From positions 1-26,478 of IMG/VR virus record IMGVR_UViG_3300025840_000211: a stretch of DNA of 26,478 nucleotides, one strand, 5' to 3'. Shown here one piece after another: positions 8,371-16,678 of the stretch. The position numbers were made by a program, and so were the translations under genes. Every line of letters begins with the position of its first letter. Positions within the stretch are counted from its first letter, which is position 1. Origin of the DNA: a virus. The notes beneath the pieces are model-generated. The model ran no database searches, was not told the origin of the DNA, and saw nothing but the letters and a program-made list of their open reading frames with translations.

Positions 8371-9020
8371 ACGAGACTGTTCTCCAGTATACTGCAGCTA
8401 AATTCTAGTTCTATGGGGGCTACTAAACCACCACCAACATAAGTATGAGTAATTCCAGCACCTACACCCGAATTGGTTGTAAAGATTGTACTTGTCCCTA
8501 CAGTGTCAACAGTAAAAGTTCTTTGAGGTGATGGAAAAATTGAAGTAGTAATTCCACTTCCTGGTGGGCATGAAAACTCAAGTCCACTAATAGTAATTTC
8601 ATCACCGACAACAAAATTATGATCTGTTGTTGTAGTAACAGTAGTTACTCCAGTATTTGTATCATATTGACAATTAAAAACTGTCCTAATACCAGCACCA
8701 TTTAATGGTCCATGAACGATTAAAGAGTCTGATACTAGAGCACTTTTCTCAAGAACAAATCTACCGTCAATAATAACCAAGGTATCGTTAGGATATACAG
8801 TTGCTTCTTTAACAACTCTAATATCACTAGTGTTACCAAGTCTAGTTCTTCTTCTTCTTGTGCAAGTTACTTTTGGATATTGTTCGCCTTTTGCAACGTT
8901 AGCAACCTGAGCATACAATACAATAGATGAAACACCTGTTGGTGTTGTATAAACAGTCTGTTCTCCTGGAGCAACAGGAACAGATACGTTAATGAATTTA
9001 TTAAGTGGTGCTACTGCCAT
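8367..9020 (-). CDS. Virion structural protein, fibre-associated (217 aa)
   Basis: The N-terminal half (NKFINVSVPVAPGEQTVY, then VLYAQVANV and a basic patch TRRRRTRLGNTSD) is followed by a strand-rich segment ending in DSLIVHG. This looks like a small beta-sandwich decoration or adaptor domain. The C-terminal part has the pattern DHNFVVGDEITISGLEF and then HTYVGGG, which I recognise as a recurring module of cyanophage structural proteins. The ATG at 9020 has a good AGGAAG Shine-Dalgarno that sits inside the last codons of the upstream gene, which ends at 9022. Its own stop overlaps the start of the giant fibre (ATGA). Tight coupling to both fibre genes suggests the three are made and assembled together. 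The exact role is unknown. Confidence 0.8.
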   Translation of the reverse strand: MAVAPLNKFINVSVPVAPGEQTVYTTPTGVSSIVLYAQVANVAKGEQYPKVTCTRRRRTRLGNTSDIRVVKEATVYPNDTLVIIDGRFVLEKSALVSDSLIVHGPLNGAGIRTVFNCQYDTNTGVTTVTTTTDHNFVVGDEITISGLEFSCPPGSGITTSIFPSPQRTFTVDTVGTSTIFTTNSGVGAGITHTYVGGGLVAPIELEFSCSILENSLV

Positions 9021-9021
9021 T

Positions 9022-11097
9022 TTATCTTCCTAATGCTAGTATTAAGGGTGTCAATTCTGCTTGGATAGCCTTACTAAATGCTCTTCCTCTAATTGTAGAA
9101 GTTGGTTGGTTAATTTGGAAACCTTCCCCAATATCAAAATTGCCTTTTTGATCTGTGCTTGTGAATGGCACTTGAGCACCATTAAGCTGGACAATTTCAT
9201 TCTCTTTAATTGGAACAGCACCTTGTAGAGGTGTTACTGTATTTATACTTGTACCTGAACCAACGTACTCGAAAGAGTGAGAGCTTGTTAGAATTCTAGA
9301 GATTCTCTTCAACTCTACCTGAACACCTATGTCAATTAAATATGGTATAAATTCATTAAATGTTACTGTAGTTATTCCAGTATTTGTTGGTGTTGTTGCT
9401 TCAGAAACTGTATAATAAATTGGACTAGTGTTGATGATAAAATCGCTAGGATAGTTTACTCCATTAACAACAACTTCCAAATCTGCTGCTTGACTTGGTA
9501 AATAATTTCTTCCACTATTGATAATATCTATTCCAACAATTTGACCTTCATTACTTATTACAGGACTAAACTCTGCGATAATTCCTTCAGGTCCTAGTGG
9601 ATCTGGACGACCAGTAGTAGTATCTATAATAGATACACTTGGTGGAGCAGAAATACTATATTGTCCTATAGATCCAAATCTACCATTAACAATATCAATA
9701 CTACCAATTTCTTCTAGTGGTTCTGTAAGAAGACCTCTAACTGTATTAATCTTAAAGAACAATGCTTGTCCATCATAAGGACGCTTAAACTCTAGTGTAT
9801 TTACTTCTCTCATATCAGTGAAGCAAACCGTATCCGTTTCTTCAGTAGTTGCTTCGCAAACAGATCCGGCAAATTCAGTTCTACCTAAACCCGTAGCATA
9901 AAGTCCAAAGTTTCCAAATGAAGTGTTTGAGTTTGTAAGGTCACATGAACCTCCAGTATCACAATAAATTCCAATGTCAGAGTTAATTGTAAAGATAGAA
10001 ACTAATTGAGCATAACCATTGTTGGTAATTGAAACTCCAATTCCAGCCTCATTATACTGAGTAAATGAATCGCAAACCATGCACTTAAGGTCTGCTCCAG
10101 AACCTGGAGTAGTTGCTGTAGCATCATCACCATCAATTTTCATACCAATACTCTTAGGCATGAAGTTGGTACAGTTTCTTATATAAGGACTTCTCCATCT
10201 TCCAGTTGGACCTTCGTCTGTAGGTCCAATTTCAATATATCCAGTATTAGCAACCTTAGCAAAATCTGTTGGTGGAAAAGCTACTGCTGCTCCTCCAGGA
10301 TTATCTACAAATCCACCGGCACCATCAGGTTCGCAAGTGAAGGATAAGTTTTCAATTAAACATCCTCTTCTTACATGAAAGAAATCAAGTCCTTTATTTT
10401 GAGGTATGAGTTTTACGAGTCTAATTTCTTGCCCACTTACACTAACATCATTTCTTAAACCGATAGGATTATTTTCTTCATAAACACCAGGTCTAATGAA
10501 AATAGTATCGCCACCTTGAGCAATAGTAGCTGCTGCTCCAATGGTTGCTTTAGCATCCCCTTCAAGAAGTCCAGTATTAGAATCATCTCCATCCTTTGTG
10601 ACCCAAATTGTATTTTGAGTTTCAACTCCTGGAGGTCTCCAAGAAACTCCGATTCCAGGATAAGACGCAAGTCTATAATCAGATTTTCCTAAACCAGGAT
10701 TTACATCACTAAAATTTACATCTCTAATACCACTTTCAAATCCAACAAAGTTTTTGAAAGTGGTAATGCCTGTTACATCAAGTTCAGATTGAAAGGTTAC
10801 TGATGATGATACATTCAGTGTTCCGAAAATATCTAATGTTCTAGTTGGTGCATCAGTTTGAATTCCAATACTAGAAAATCTATATAAAGATTCGTCACCA
10901 TCTTCAGTGAATCCCCAAAAGTCTTTTGTTTCAATGTCAGCAATCCAACCAGGATTGTCTATATTTTGTTTGGGTATTAGATTATCTGTTCCAATACCTA
11001 GACTGTTTACCTGCCTAAAATTTAAGGCAGCAAAGGATTGTGCTAATGCATTAGTGGGTGTATACACACCCTCGTCAAGAACATAGAAAAAGGCCAT
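9022..11097 (-). CDS. Right-handed beta-helix virion structural protein (691 aa)
   Basis: The N-terminal part (MAFFYVLDEGVYTPTNALAQ, then a VGIGT/LDVNG-like motif IGIQTDAPTRTLDIFGTLN) looks like a virion-anchor and fibre shaft. From about residue 160 a parallel beta-helix begins with NTIWVTKDGDDSNTG and IAQGGDTIFIRPGVYEEN, the classic entry strands of pectate-lyase-like folds. Repeated short strand-turn units run to about residue 430. No pectate lyase or endosialidase catalytic set is obvious. Such proteins act in phages as fibres or tailspikes, sometimes cleaving surface glycans. A GxxxxxIxNxGxxYxP-type unit (about residue 525) and a C-terminal FDIGEGFQINQ segment follow. The ATG at 11097 is preceded by TAGAGA and, 21 bases upstream, by a perfect late-promoter motif. 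This gene probably leads a fibre transcription unit. Confidence 0.82.
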   Translation of the reverse strand: MAFFYVLDEGVYTPTNALAQSFAALNFRQVNSLGIGTDNLIPKQNIDNPGWIADIETKDFWGFTEDGDESLYRFSSIGIQTDAPTRTLDIFGTLNVSSSVTFQSELDVTGITTFKNFVGFESGIRDVNFSDVNPGLGKSDYRLASYPGIGVSWRPPGVETQNTIWVTKDGDDSNTGLLEGDAKATIGAAATIAQGGDTIFIRPGVYEENNPIGLRNDVSVSGQEIRLVKLIPQNKGLDFFHVRRGCLIENLSFTCEPDGAGGFVDNPGGAAVAFPPTDFAKVANTGYIEIGPTDEGPTGRWRSPYIRNCTNFMPKSIGMKIDGDDATATTPGSGADLKCMVCDSFTQYNEAGIGVSITNNGYAQLVSIFTINSDIGIYCDTGGSCDLTNSNTSFGNFGLYATGLGRTEFAGSVCEATTEETDTVCFTDMREVNTLEFKRPYDGQALFFKINTVRGLLTEPLEEIGSIDIVNGRFGSIGQYSISAPPSVSIIDTTTGRPDPLGPEGIIAEFSPVISNEGQIVGIDIINSGRNYLPSQAADLEVVVNGVNYPSDFIINTSPIYYTVSEATTPTNTGITTVTFNEFIPYLIDIGVQVELKRISRILTSSHSFEYVGSGTSINTVTPLQGAVPIKENEIVQLNGAQVPFTSTDQKGNFDIGEGFQINQPTSTIRGRAFSKAIQAELTPLILALGR

Positions 11098-11118
11098 ATC
11101 TCTATCTTAATATAAACT

Positions 11119-11126
11119 TATTTATA
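11119..11126 (-). promoter_or_regulatory. Candidate T4-type late promoter (TATAAATA)
   Basis: The minus strand carries a perfect TATAAATA in the 29-base gap between the 153-residue gene and the beta-helix gene. The expected transcription start falls a few bases downstream and leaves a short leader holding a Shine-Dalgarno-like TAGAGA before the ATG at 11097. It is one of the few true intergenic gaps on this strand. The same octamer also occurs inside coding sequence here, so chance cannot be excluded. Confidence 0.6.
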
Positions 11127-11588
11127 TTATGCTACGGGAATGGTTGTAGTTCCAATACCTACAAGAGGTATTCCTTCATCAAGAATGAATATAAAGGTTG
11201 TAGAACCTAAACCAACTCCACCAGCAAAAGGAGGAAGTCCTGGAGGAGGCGAAAGTGGAGGAACCCATCTTATTCCTCTATTATCTGTACTTAAAATATA
11301 CCCAAGTTTTCCATTTGAGTTGACGGAATCATAAATGAACTCATCAATTTTAACACTACCGGCAACATCAACTCTAACATCTTCATCAATAGAAGCAGTT
11401 CCTATTCCAACACGCGCTTCAATAGCACAATCTATTAATTGGATTTCTCCAGTATAAGTTCCAACTCCACAAGGATCTAGTAATGTATAATCAAAAGGTG
11501 CTGGAGTCGAAGCTATTCCTGTAGGACCATATGCCTGGATTAAAGTATCTTCAGTACTATTGAGAAACCACTGATCTGTACTAAACAT
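11127..11588 (-). CDS. Small fibre-type virion protein (153 aa)
   Basis: The protein has a VGIGT/DVxG unit (ARVGIGTASIDEDVRVDVAG) followed by KIDEFIYDS and GYILSTDNRGIRWVPP. The same order of motifs appears in the giant fibre at 3148-8370, which points to a shared fibre module. The C-terminus is Pro/Gly-rich, then hydrophobic, with a second IVGIGTTT-like end. The ATG at 11588 overlaps the last 8 bases of the upstream gene. A GAAGA sequence a few bases before it can act as ribosome binding site. Probably a short fibre, collar or adaptor component. No enzymatic motif is visible. Confidence 0.75.
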   Translation of the reverse strand: MFSTDQWFLNSTEDTLIQAYGPTGIASTPAPFDYTLLDPCGVGTYTGEIQLIDCAIEARVGIGTASIDEDVRVDVAGSVKIDEFIYDSVNSNGKLGYILSTDNRGIRWVPPLSPPPGLPPFAGGVGLGSTTFIFILDEGIPLVGIGTTTIPVA

Positions 11589-12348
11589 TATTCTTCATTA
11601 TATCGTTTACTTCTTTTTTAATAATTCTCTCTACATAACTATTGTCATAGTTAAATGAGTACCCTTCATTTCCGCCAGGATAATCTTCATAAGATTCTCC
11701 TTCATACTCAACAATCAAATCATCGTCCAACCTACGACCCACAATATAGTAGTCAGCTTTAATTGTATTTGCTGCGTTGTTCCCAACGATAACTTGATTA
11801 CCCTTAACTTCTTTCACAAATAACTCTTGCCAATGACCAATAGGAGTGATTGATATTGACATATCATCTTTATTAACTAGTCCTTCCCAATAAGAAGGAA
11901 GATCAATTACTCCATTTTCAGGAACCTTTCCTCTACAATATACAGCAATCTCAGGACCCTCAATACAAACATGCCTTAACCTCCAACCCTTTTTGTTGGG
12001 GTGAGGCATGTCAAATGGAAGGTTCTTTTTGTTTGATAAAACATGAGTTCCACCATTGCTTACAACTTCACCCCTAGCAAGAAGATTTGACTCTGTTATT
12101 ATATCAAGGAAGGCCCACATAGAGCCCAATTTCATATAGTAATAATACCAAGGTGCGCATGTTGGAGGAAGATCTAAACCTTTGATTGGTTCAGTGTCAC
12201 CATTATCATATTTTGGAACCCAATCGTAATTAAAAGAAGGTATGCCACTAATAGCAGGATCTGTGCAGTCTGGTTTGCCTACAGATCTTGGTTTGAATGT
12301 ACTATTTTTACTTACTTTTGATTTTTTTACTTCTGGAGTGAGTGGCAT
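11581..12348 (-). CDS. Virion structural protein with GWRL/EGPE domain, copy 1 (255 aa)
   Basis: The N-terminus is basic (MPLTPEVKKSKVSKNSTFKP). A tryptophan/tyrosine-rich segment (TCAPWYYYYMKLGSMWAFLD) leads into a conserved domain starting near residue 105. It contains HPNKKGWRLRHVCIEGPE, then VYCRGK, LPSYWEGLV, SISITPIGHWQ and a final YxIVGRRLDDD...EYEGE. I recognise this as a recurrent domain of cyanophage structural proteins, whose fold and function are not known to me. Two more copies follow immediately downstream. The ATG at 12348 has AGAAG upstream. Its stop overlaps the next gene by 8 bases. A fibre or neck/baseplate decoration role is inferred from neighbours. Confidence 0.78.
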   Translation of the reverse strand: MPLTPEVKKSKVSKNSTFKPRSVGKPDCTDPAISGIPSFNYDWVPKYDNGDTEPIKGLDLPPTCAPWYYYYMKLGSMWAFLDIITESNLLARGEVVSNGGTHVLSNKKNLPFDMPHPNKKGWRLRHVCIEGPEIAVYCRGKVPENGVIDLPSYWEGLVNKDDMSISITPIGHWQELFVKEVKGNQVIVGNNAANTIKADYYIVGRRLDDDLIVEYEGESYEDYPGGNEGYSFNYDNSYVERIIKKEVNDIMKNNV

Positions 12349-12359
12349 TTTATTTACTT

Positions 12360-13145
12360 CTATTTCTTAACATCATAATTCCAACCAACAATAGACCTTT
12401 GAGAATTATCTCCTGGATAGTCTTCTATCTCTCCTTCATATTCTGGGATTAATTTTTCAGTATCAACTCTCTCACCATAAACATGGAAGTGGCAATTGAT
12501 TTCCAAACCATCCTTTTCATTTAAGAAAACAGTATTGTCTTCTATTTTTTCTACCATAATATTTTGGTGATATTTTACTGGAGTTATATTTACAGTAATA
12601 GTATCCTCATCAACCAAACCTTTCCAGTATTCTGGTAAGATTATCTTATCGTTATTTATGGTCTTACCTCTATAATATACTCCTGCTTCTGGACCTTCTA
12701 AGCAAGCATGAGTAAGTCTCCAACCTTCTTTGGTGGGGTGCTTAATATCAAAGTCTTTTTTGACTGAAAGTATATGAGGTTTACCAAGAACTCTAGCAAT
12801 AACCTCACCTTGAGCAATAAGATTTGTTCCTACTTCTATCTGACCATTTACTGTTAAGTCATTGAATATAGCAGCATCACCAACAACCGCAAGAGAATAT
12901 GGAGAGTGATTAAAACCCGCTACAAAACCTGGAATGATAGGAACTGGAGGTATAGCTTCTGCATTTACTGGGGGACCTACGTTGGCACAACCAAACGCAA
13001 AAGGAAAAACAGAAGGGTCTCCTGTAATTGTTGGACCTTCAATATACGCAGAACCTCTTGCTGCTACAGGACCAATCCCCAAAGCAGTAGGTGCTCCAGT
13101 TCCAACAAATAATTGTTTTCCTACGTATAGATCTGGTACTTTCAT
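12360..13145 (-). CDS. Virion structural protein with GWRL/EGPE domain, copy 2 (261 aa)
   Basis: The N-terminal 125 residues (MKVPDLYVGKQLFVGTGAPT, then Pro/Gly-rich turns and SLAVVGDAAIFNDLTVNGQI) resemble fibre shaft sequence and differ from copy 1. The C-terminal half is the same domain: HPTKEGWRLTHACLEGPE near residues 135-152, then VYYRGK, LPEYWKGLVDEDTITVNITP and FHVYGERVDTEKLIPEYEGE. It lies between copy 1 (11 bases downstream) and the truncated copy 3, whose stop is 1 base upstream of this ATG. The alternative N-termini on one domain suggest that the domain is a common tip or multimerisation element. Function is unknown. Confidence 0.78.
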   Translation of the reverse strand: MKVPDLYVGKQLFVGTGAPTALGIGPVAARGSAYIEGPTITGDPSVFPFAFGCANVGPPVNAEAIPPVPIIPGFVAGFNHSPYSLAVVGDAAIFNDLTVNGQIEVGTNLIAQGEVIARVLGKPHILSVKKDFDIKHPTKEGWRLTHACLEGPEAGVYYRGKTINNDKIILPEYWKGLVDEDTITVNITPVKYHQNIMVEKIEDNTVFLNEKDGLEINCHFHVYGERVDTEKLIPEYEGEIEDYPGDNSQRSIVGWNYDVKK

Positions 13146-13146
13146 T

Positions 13147-13392
13147 CTACTTTGTGTTTGCGTATATGTGGTAGTAACATTCTATTGGAAAACCATAACT
13201 TTCCAAATAAACTTTTTTTGTATCCGCTCTTTTTACAATTATATTTTGTCTTGCTCCAATAGGAGTAATTGAAACTGTTATTGATCTTATGTCAATATAC
13301 TTTTCCCACTCTTCAGGAAGTTCAATTTCATTTGAACCTATAAGTTTACCTCTAAGAGACAAATCCCAGTGTTCGTATTGTGGTAAATTCAT
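13147..13392 (-). CDS. Short GWRL/EGPE-family protein, N-terminally truncated copy 3 (81 aa)
   Basis: The protein aligns with only the C-terminal half of the domain found in the next two genes: SLRGKLIGSNEIELPEEWEK, then SITVSITPIGARQNIIVKR and a final ECYYHIYANTK. It lacks the GWRL and EGPE motifs and the acidic EYEGE tail. A short start (MNLPQYEHWDL) replaces them. The frame is intact and tightly packed between neighbours (8 bases after the upstream stop, 1 base before the next ATG), so it is more likely a functional mini-protein than debris. It may be a partner subunit for the other two copies. That is inference. Confidence 0.72.
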   Translation of the reverse strand: MNLPQYEHWDLSLRGKLIGSNEIELPEEWEKYIDIRSITVSITPIGARQNIIVKRADTKKVYLESYGFPIECYYHIYANTK

Positions 13393-13400
13393 TTTTCTAG

Positions 13401-14000
13401 TTAATTAAAAAGTCTTCTTTCGTTTTCGTATAAACTAATTCCAACTTTGGGAGAAGGTTTTGATGGGTAGATAGATGATGCTCCATCTGCACAGTCAACT
13501 AGTCCTCCATAAATGTTAAGAATATTTTTTCCAATAACCTCAACAGTTTTTTCGGAAAAAACCTTTGTAGATACTTTACTATCTATGTCTATAGATGGAG
13601 CTTTTACTATTACTTTTTCATTGGCATCAATTACAACGACTCCATTATTACCTCCACTTCCAGAGGCTCTCATATCAATATTTATTGCTTCTATTCTAAT
13701 TCTTCCATTAGGAGCTTTTATTACAATATCACCACTCTCTGCTTCAAAATAAAGACCAGGAATATCTTCTGGAACATCTTGTCCAGATAAAATCTGATAA
13801 GTTCCTGGACATTTATTAATAGTTCCACCTTTTCTGGTTGGAGAACCAGTGGAATCCATACTCATATAATGTCTTCCAGCGTCAACTCCAGCACGAAGCA
13901 TGACTCCAGCTTGAACATCATCGTCGTGAATGTGCCCGAATTTTATTTCACCGTGATGTGTTCCATATCTTACTGACGTACTGTCCTTTCTTCTTGGCAT
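13401..14000 (-). CDS. Baseplate central-spike beta-helix (gp5 C-terminal-like) protein (199 aa)
   Basis: From about residue 85 the sequence is a run of short alternating strands (SGDIVIKAPNGRIRIEAINI, then GVVVIDANEKVIVKAPSIDI and KTVEVIGKNILNIYGG). This resembles the triple-stranded beta-helix needle at the C-terminus of T4 gp5 and of VgrG proteins, which punctures the outer membrane. The N-terminus is rich in His and Asp (THHGEIKFGHIHDDDVQAG) and could bind a metal or pack against the hub. The ATG overlaps the stop of the gp5-like gene as TAATG. Proximity and fold suggest that it is the detachable needle of the spike, encoded as its own gene instead of as the gp5 C-terminus. No membrane or signal segment is seen. 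Confidence 0.7.
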   Translation of the reverse strand: MPRRKDSTSVRYGTHHGEIKFGHIHDDDVQAGVMLRAGVDAGRHYMSMDSTGSPTRKGGTINKCPGTYQILSGQDVPEDIPGLYFEAESGDIVIKAPNGRIRIEAINIDMRASGSGGNNGVVVIDANEKVIVKAPSIDIDSKVSTKVFSEKTVEVIGKNILNIYGGLVDCADGASSIYPSKPSPKVGISLYENERRLFN

Positions 14001-16459
14001 TATACTTTACCTACACAGTCTACTACAGATAATACTTCTTGACCTTGGGTCAATTTAATTTCAACTTCTTCCGGAGTCAACCTAGTAATATCATACTTTG
14101 GAAGTATTACAGCATTAAATCCAGCATCACTATTTACAAAAAGTTTTGTATATTCAATGGAAGGTCTACCAGCATCTAAAAGTTCAACAGATCTTATAGC
14201 ACCAGTAGAAGTTACTGATGTTACTACAGCACTAAAAGTATCGTCATTATCGTTAACAACAGTATCTCCTTCTTGGTAGTCATAACCGGGGTTGATTATT
14301 TCAAAGTCTCCAATGACAAGATCAACGGGATATGATGTTGTTGTATCTGTTGGATTTGATTGACCGGGAGATTGTAAGTCTTCACAAGTAGGTGCGGTAA
14401 CTTCTTGGTCTTCAGTTATTTTAAATGCTGCTTGGTTTGGAAACTGAACCCAGTCTCCAACTTTTAGGGAAATGATCTTACCAGAGACATAAGGAACATC
14501 ATAAGTTCCATTTGCTCTTCTAACTATAGTTTCGCAATAGTTAGCAAAAGTTCTTCCACCACCACCTTGAGAACCATCTGGTTGGTAAAGATATCCATAT
14601 CCAGGGTCTTCGATTACAACAGCAATAACTTCACCATTCTGAAAACCATCGGTATTTATTGGTCCTCCTGTTGTAGTTATTCCTGAAGTTGCAGGATCTG
14701 CCGTAGCTCCAGGAGAACCTGAAGAACCACTGAAATTAAGTTCTCCATCATTACCATCTTCACCACCAATCTCATCTGTTTGGTTTGACTTTTCTTTAGT
14801 GTCAGGTCTAAATCTAAGTATTGCTCTTCCTACAGCACCAGTTCCTGTACCACAAGTATCCTGAAAACTTACAAATGGTGGTCTACTATATCCACCCCCA
14901 GTGCTTGTAAGATCAACTCCTATAATACTTCCGGCAAAATCAACAATAACGTTTCCAGAAGCACCACTTCCTCCACCACCAAAAAATTGTACTGTTGGAG
15001 GACCGCAAAGTAAAGGACCAACATCACAGTTCCCGCCAAGAGGGTTTTGTATAAACCCATTTACACTGTTAGCAATGTTCCCTGGTATTGCTGATACAGA
15101 ATCTACTACGTTTGTGACAGAATCTACACCGCCTTTAACCTTCGATTTAATTCCACTAATCAATCTTCCCAAGTTAATTGATTCGGATTTTGATGGACCA
15201 TCCCAAGGACTCCAAGTATCAACAGTTGGACACTCTGGTTGCTCGTCACAAGATAAGAATGAAAATATATCTTGAATAAAACCAATTATGTCACCAGCAA
15301 GATCTGCTACAGTTCCTACTAAACCAGTGACCGTAGACAAAATACTTTTTATTCCGCTGGATATTTCTCCAACAATTCCACCAAGAACAGTGGATAAAAA
15401 TTCTTCAGCAAAACATCTTGGAACATTGACAACTTTATCTACGACTCCAACCAATAATTTAGAAACTATAGAATAAAGGTTCTTAAGAATTTTTCTAAAA
15501 ACACAAGCAGCTGCATCTAATACACCAGCAATTCCTTCTTTAGCAGATGCTCTTGTATTTGGAAATAGATTAGAGTATCCAACCTTTAGTGCATTTTCAA
15601 GCCTATCAATAGTTCTTTTTTCTATTTCTCTAATTACCCATTGGACTCCTTCCGCAATTTTTTTGGAAGCAAGTTGAACTTTTTCATCTATAAATTTTTG
15701 AGCATCAGCAATGTTAGTAGAAACTCTTGTTTTCCAATCATTTATACTGTTCTTTGCATTCTCCAAATTCATAATAAGGTTTTTTATCTCTAACTGAATG
15801 CCACCTAAAGGTTGCTTTTCACAAACAGAAGTTAGTGCTACTGTAATTTCTTTAGTACCCTCCAGTTTTTGTTGTGCTGAAGCACCATCTGAAAGATTAT
15901 TATAACCAGTAGAATCCTGAATTTTTGTTTTATTTAAATTGGTGCTGTTTCCAGGACTAGCTGCTGGTGTTTGGTCTGTATTGGTTGTTCTAAGACTATA
16001 AGTAGCAACAGTTTCTCTATTTGTATATCCTTCAAACGGTTTAAACGGTGAGTTTCCTTTTAATGTACCATTAACTATTGGAGTGTATTGGTTATATCCC
16101 AATACCCCCATAATTATTGGTTGTTGTCCATCTTCACCATCAGCAAAGAAACCATAAACAAAGTTTCCTTGTCTCAAATTTGGTGTTTGAGATGAACCAC
16201 CAGTGCCTCCACCCGCAGTAACTGGAAGCATTACACTTGCCCAAGGAAGTTCAGAGTCCTTTAGGTCCTCACTAGAGGTATGATACCCCATAATGCGAAC
16301 CTTATACCTATAATCAAAACCAGGATTTTCATCTAGAGTTGTTACTCTATATTCAGCTAAATTTGATTTCCACTCTCTACTATCAGTTATTTGTCCTATC
16401 CACCAGACAAATCCATCTCTTCCAACATAATGCTTTTTTAGGAATCCTTGTTCTATCAT
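14000..16459 (-). CDS. 5: gp5-like baseplate hub protein, lysozyme domain not visible (819 aa)
   Basis: Residues 1-140 match the N-terminal OB-fold of T4-type gp5: HYVGRDGFVWWIGQITDS, then YRYKVRIMGYHT, LPWASVMLPVT, GNFVYGFFADGEDGQQPIIM and GVLGYNQY. In T4 this domain docks on the gp27 hub. T4 gp5 then has a lysozyme and a beta-helix needle. Here residues about 205-410 are instead helical, with amphipathic and hydrophobic stretches (VGTVADLAGDIIGFIQDIF). They are followed by Gly-rich linkers and four units of a GxGY-type beta repeat (near residues 508, 606, 712 and 753). I see no T4-lysozyme GIGH-type active site. The ATG at 16459 overlaps the stop of the small upstream gene as TAATG. It is the likely hub core under the needle. 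Confidence 0.8.
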   Translation of the reverse strand: MIEQGFLKKHYVGRDGFVWWIGQITDSREWKSNLAEYRVTTLDENPGFDYRYKVRIMGYHTSSEDLKDSELPWASVMLPVTAGGGTGGSSQTPNLRQGNFVYGFFADGEDGQQPIIMGVLGYNQYTPIVNGTLKGNSPFKPFEGYTNRETVATYSLRTTNTDQTPAASPGNSTNLNKTKIQDSTGYNNLSDGASAQQKLEGTKEITVALTSVCEKQPLGGIQLEIKNLIMNLENAKNSINDWKTRVSTNIADAQKFIDEKVQLASKKIAEGVQWVIREIEKRTIDRLENALKVGYSNLFPNTRASAKEGIAGVLDAAACVFRKILKNLYSIVSKLLVGVVDKVVNVPRCFAEEFLSTVLGGIVGEISSGIKSILSTVTGLVGTVADLAGDIIGFIQDIFSFLSCDEQPECPTVDTWSPWDGPSKSESINLGRLISGIKSKVKGGVDSVTNVVDSVSAIPGNIANSVNGFIQNPLGGNCDVGPLLCGPPTVQFFGGGGSGASGNVIVDFAGSIIGVDLTSTGGGYSRPPFVSFQDTCGTGTGAVGRAILRFRPDTKEKSNQTDEIGGEDGNDGELNFSGSSGSPGATADPATSGITTTGGPINTDGFQNGEVIAVVIEDPGYGYLYQPDGSQGGGGRTFANYCETIVRRANGTYDVPYVSGKIISLKVGDWVQFPNQAAFKITEDQEVTAPTCEDLQSPGQSNPTDTTTSYPVDLVIGDFEIINPGYDYQEGDTVVNDNDDTFSAVVTSVTSTGAIRSVELLDAGRPSIEYTKLFVNSDAGFNAVILPKYDITRLTPEEVEIKLTQGQEVLSVVDCVGKV

Positions 16460-16677
16460 TATAGGTCAAATACTTTACATTCTGGTTCGTCTGGATTTAA
16501 ATCGCAAAATAGTTCAAGTGGATTTGGATCATGATCTGTATCAGGATGGTTGCTTTGATACTGCTCTAGTTGATCCAGTTCGCTAGTAATATGTCTTCTT
16601 CTTTGTGGATTTAAATCCACATTATCGAGTTCGTCAATGTCATCATTTATATGTTGTTGAAGTGTTTTCTTTTCCAT
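16459..16677 (-). CDS. Small acidic protein between hub genes (72 aa)
   Basis: I do not recognise this protein. It is charged and probably helical, with an N-terminal MEKKTLQQHINDDIDELDNV, an Arg-rich turn (NPQRRRHITSEL) and a Pro/Asp-rich tail containing two Cys (LELFCDLNPDEPECKVFDL). I chose the ATG at 16677, 1 base after the gp27-like stop. A TTG 39 bases further upstream would extend it by 13 residues but overlap that gene by 38 bases. Its stop overlaps the gp5-like start as TAATG. A position between gp27-like and gp5-like genes suggests a small chaperone or hub accessory factor. This is inference from position only. Confidence 0.65.
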   Translation of the reverse strand: MEKKTLQQHINDDIDELDNVDLNPQRRRHITSELDQLEQYQSNHPDTDHDPNPLELFCDLNPDEPECKVFDL

Positions 16678-16678
16678 T

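Noticed and set aside
9240-9247. Perfect TATAAATA on the minus strand
   Set aside because: It is inside the beta-helix gene, about 220 bases from the next start. Kept only as a warning that the octamer occurs by chance here.
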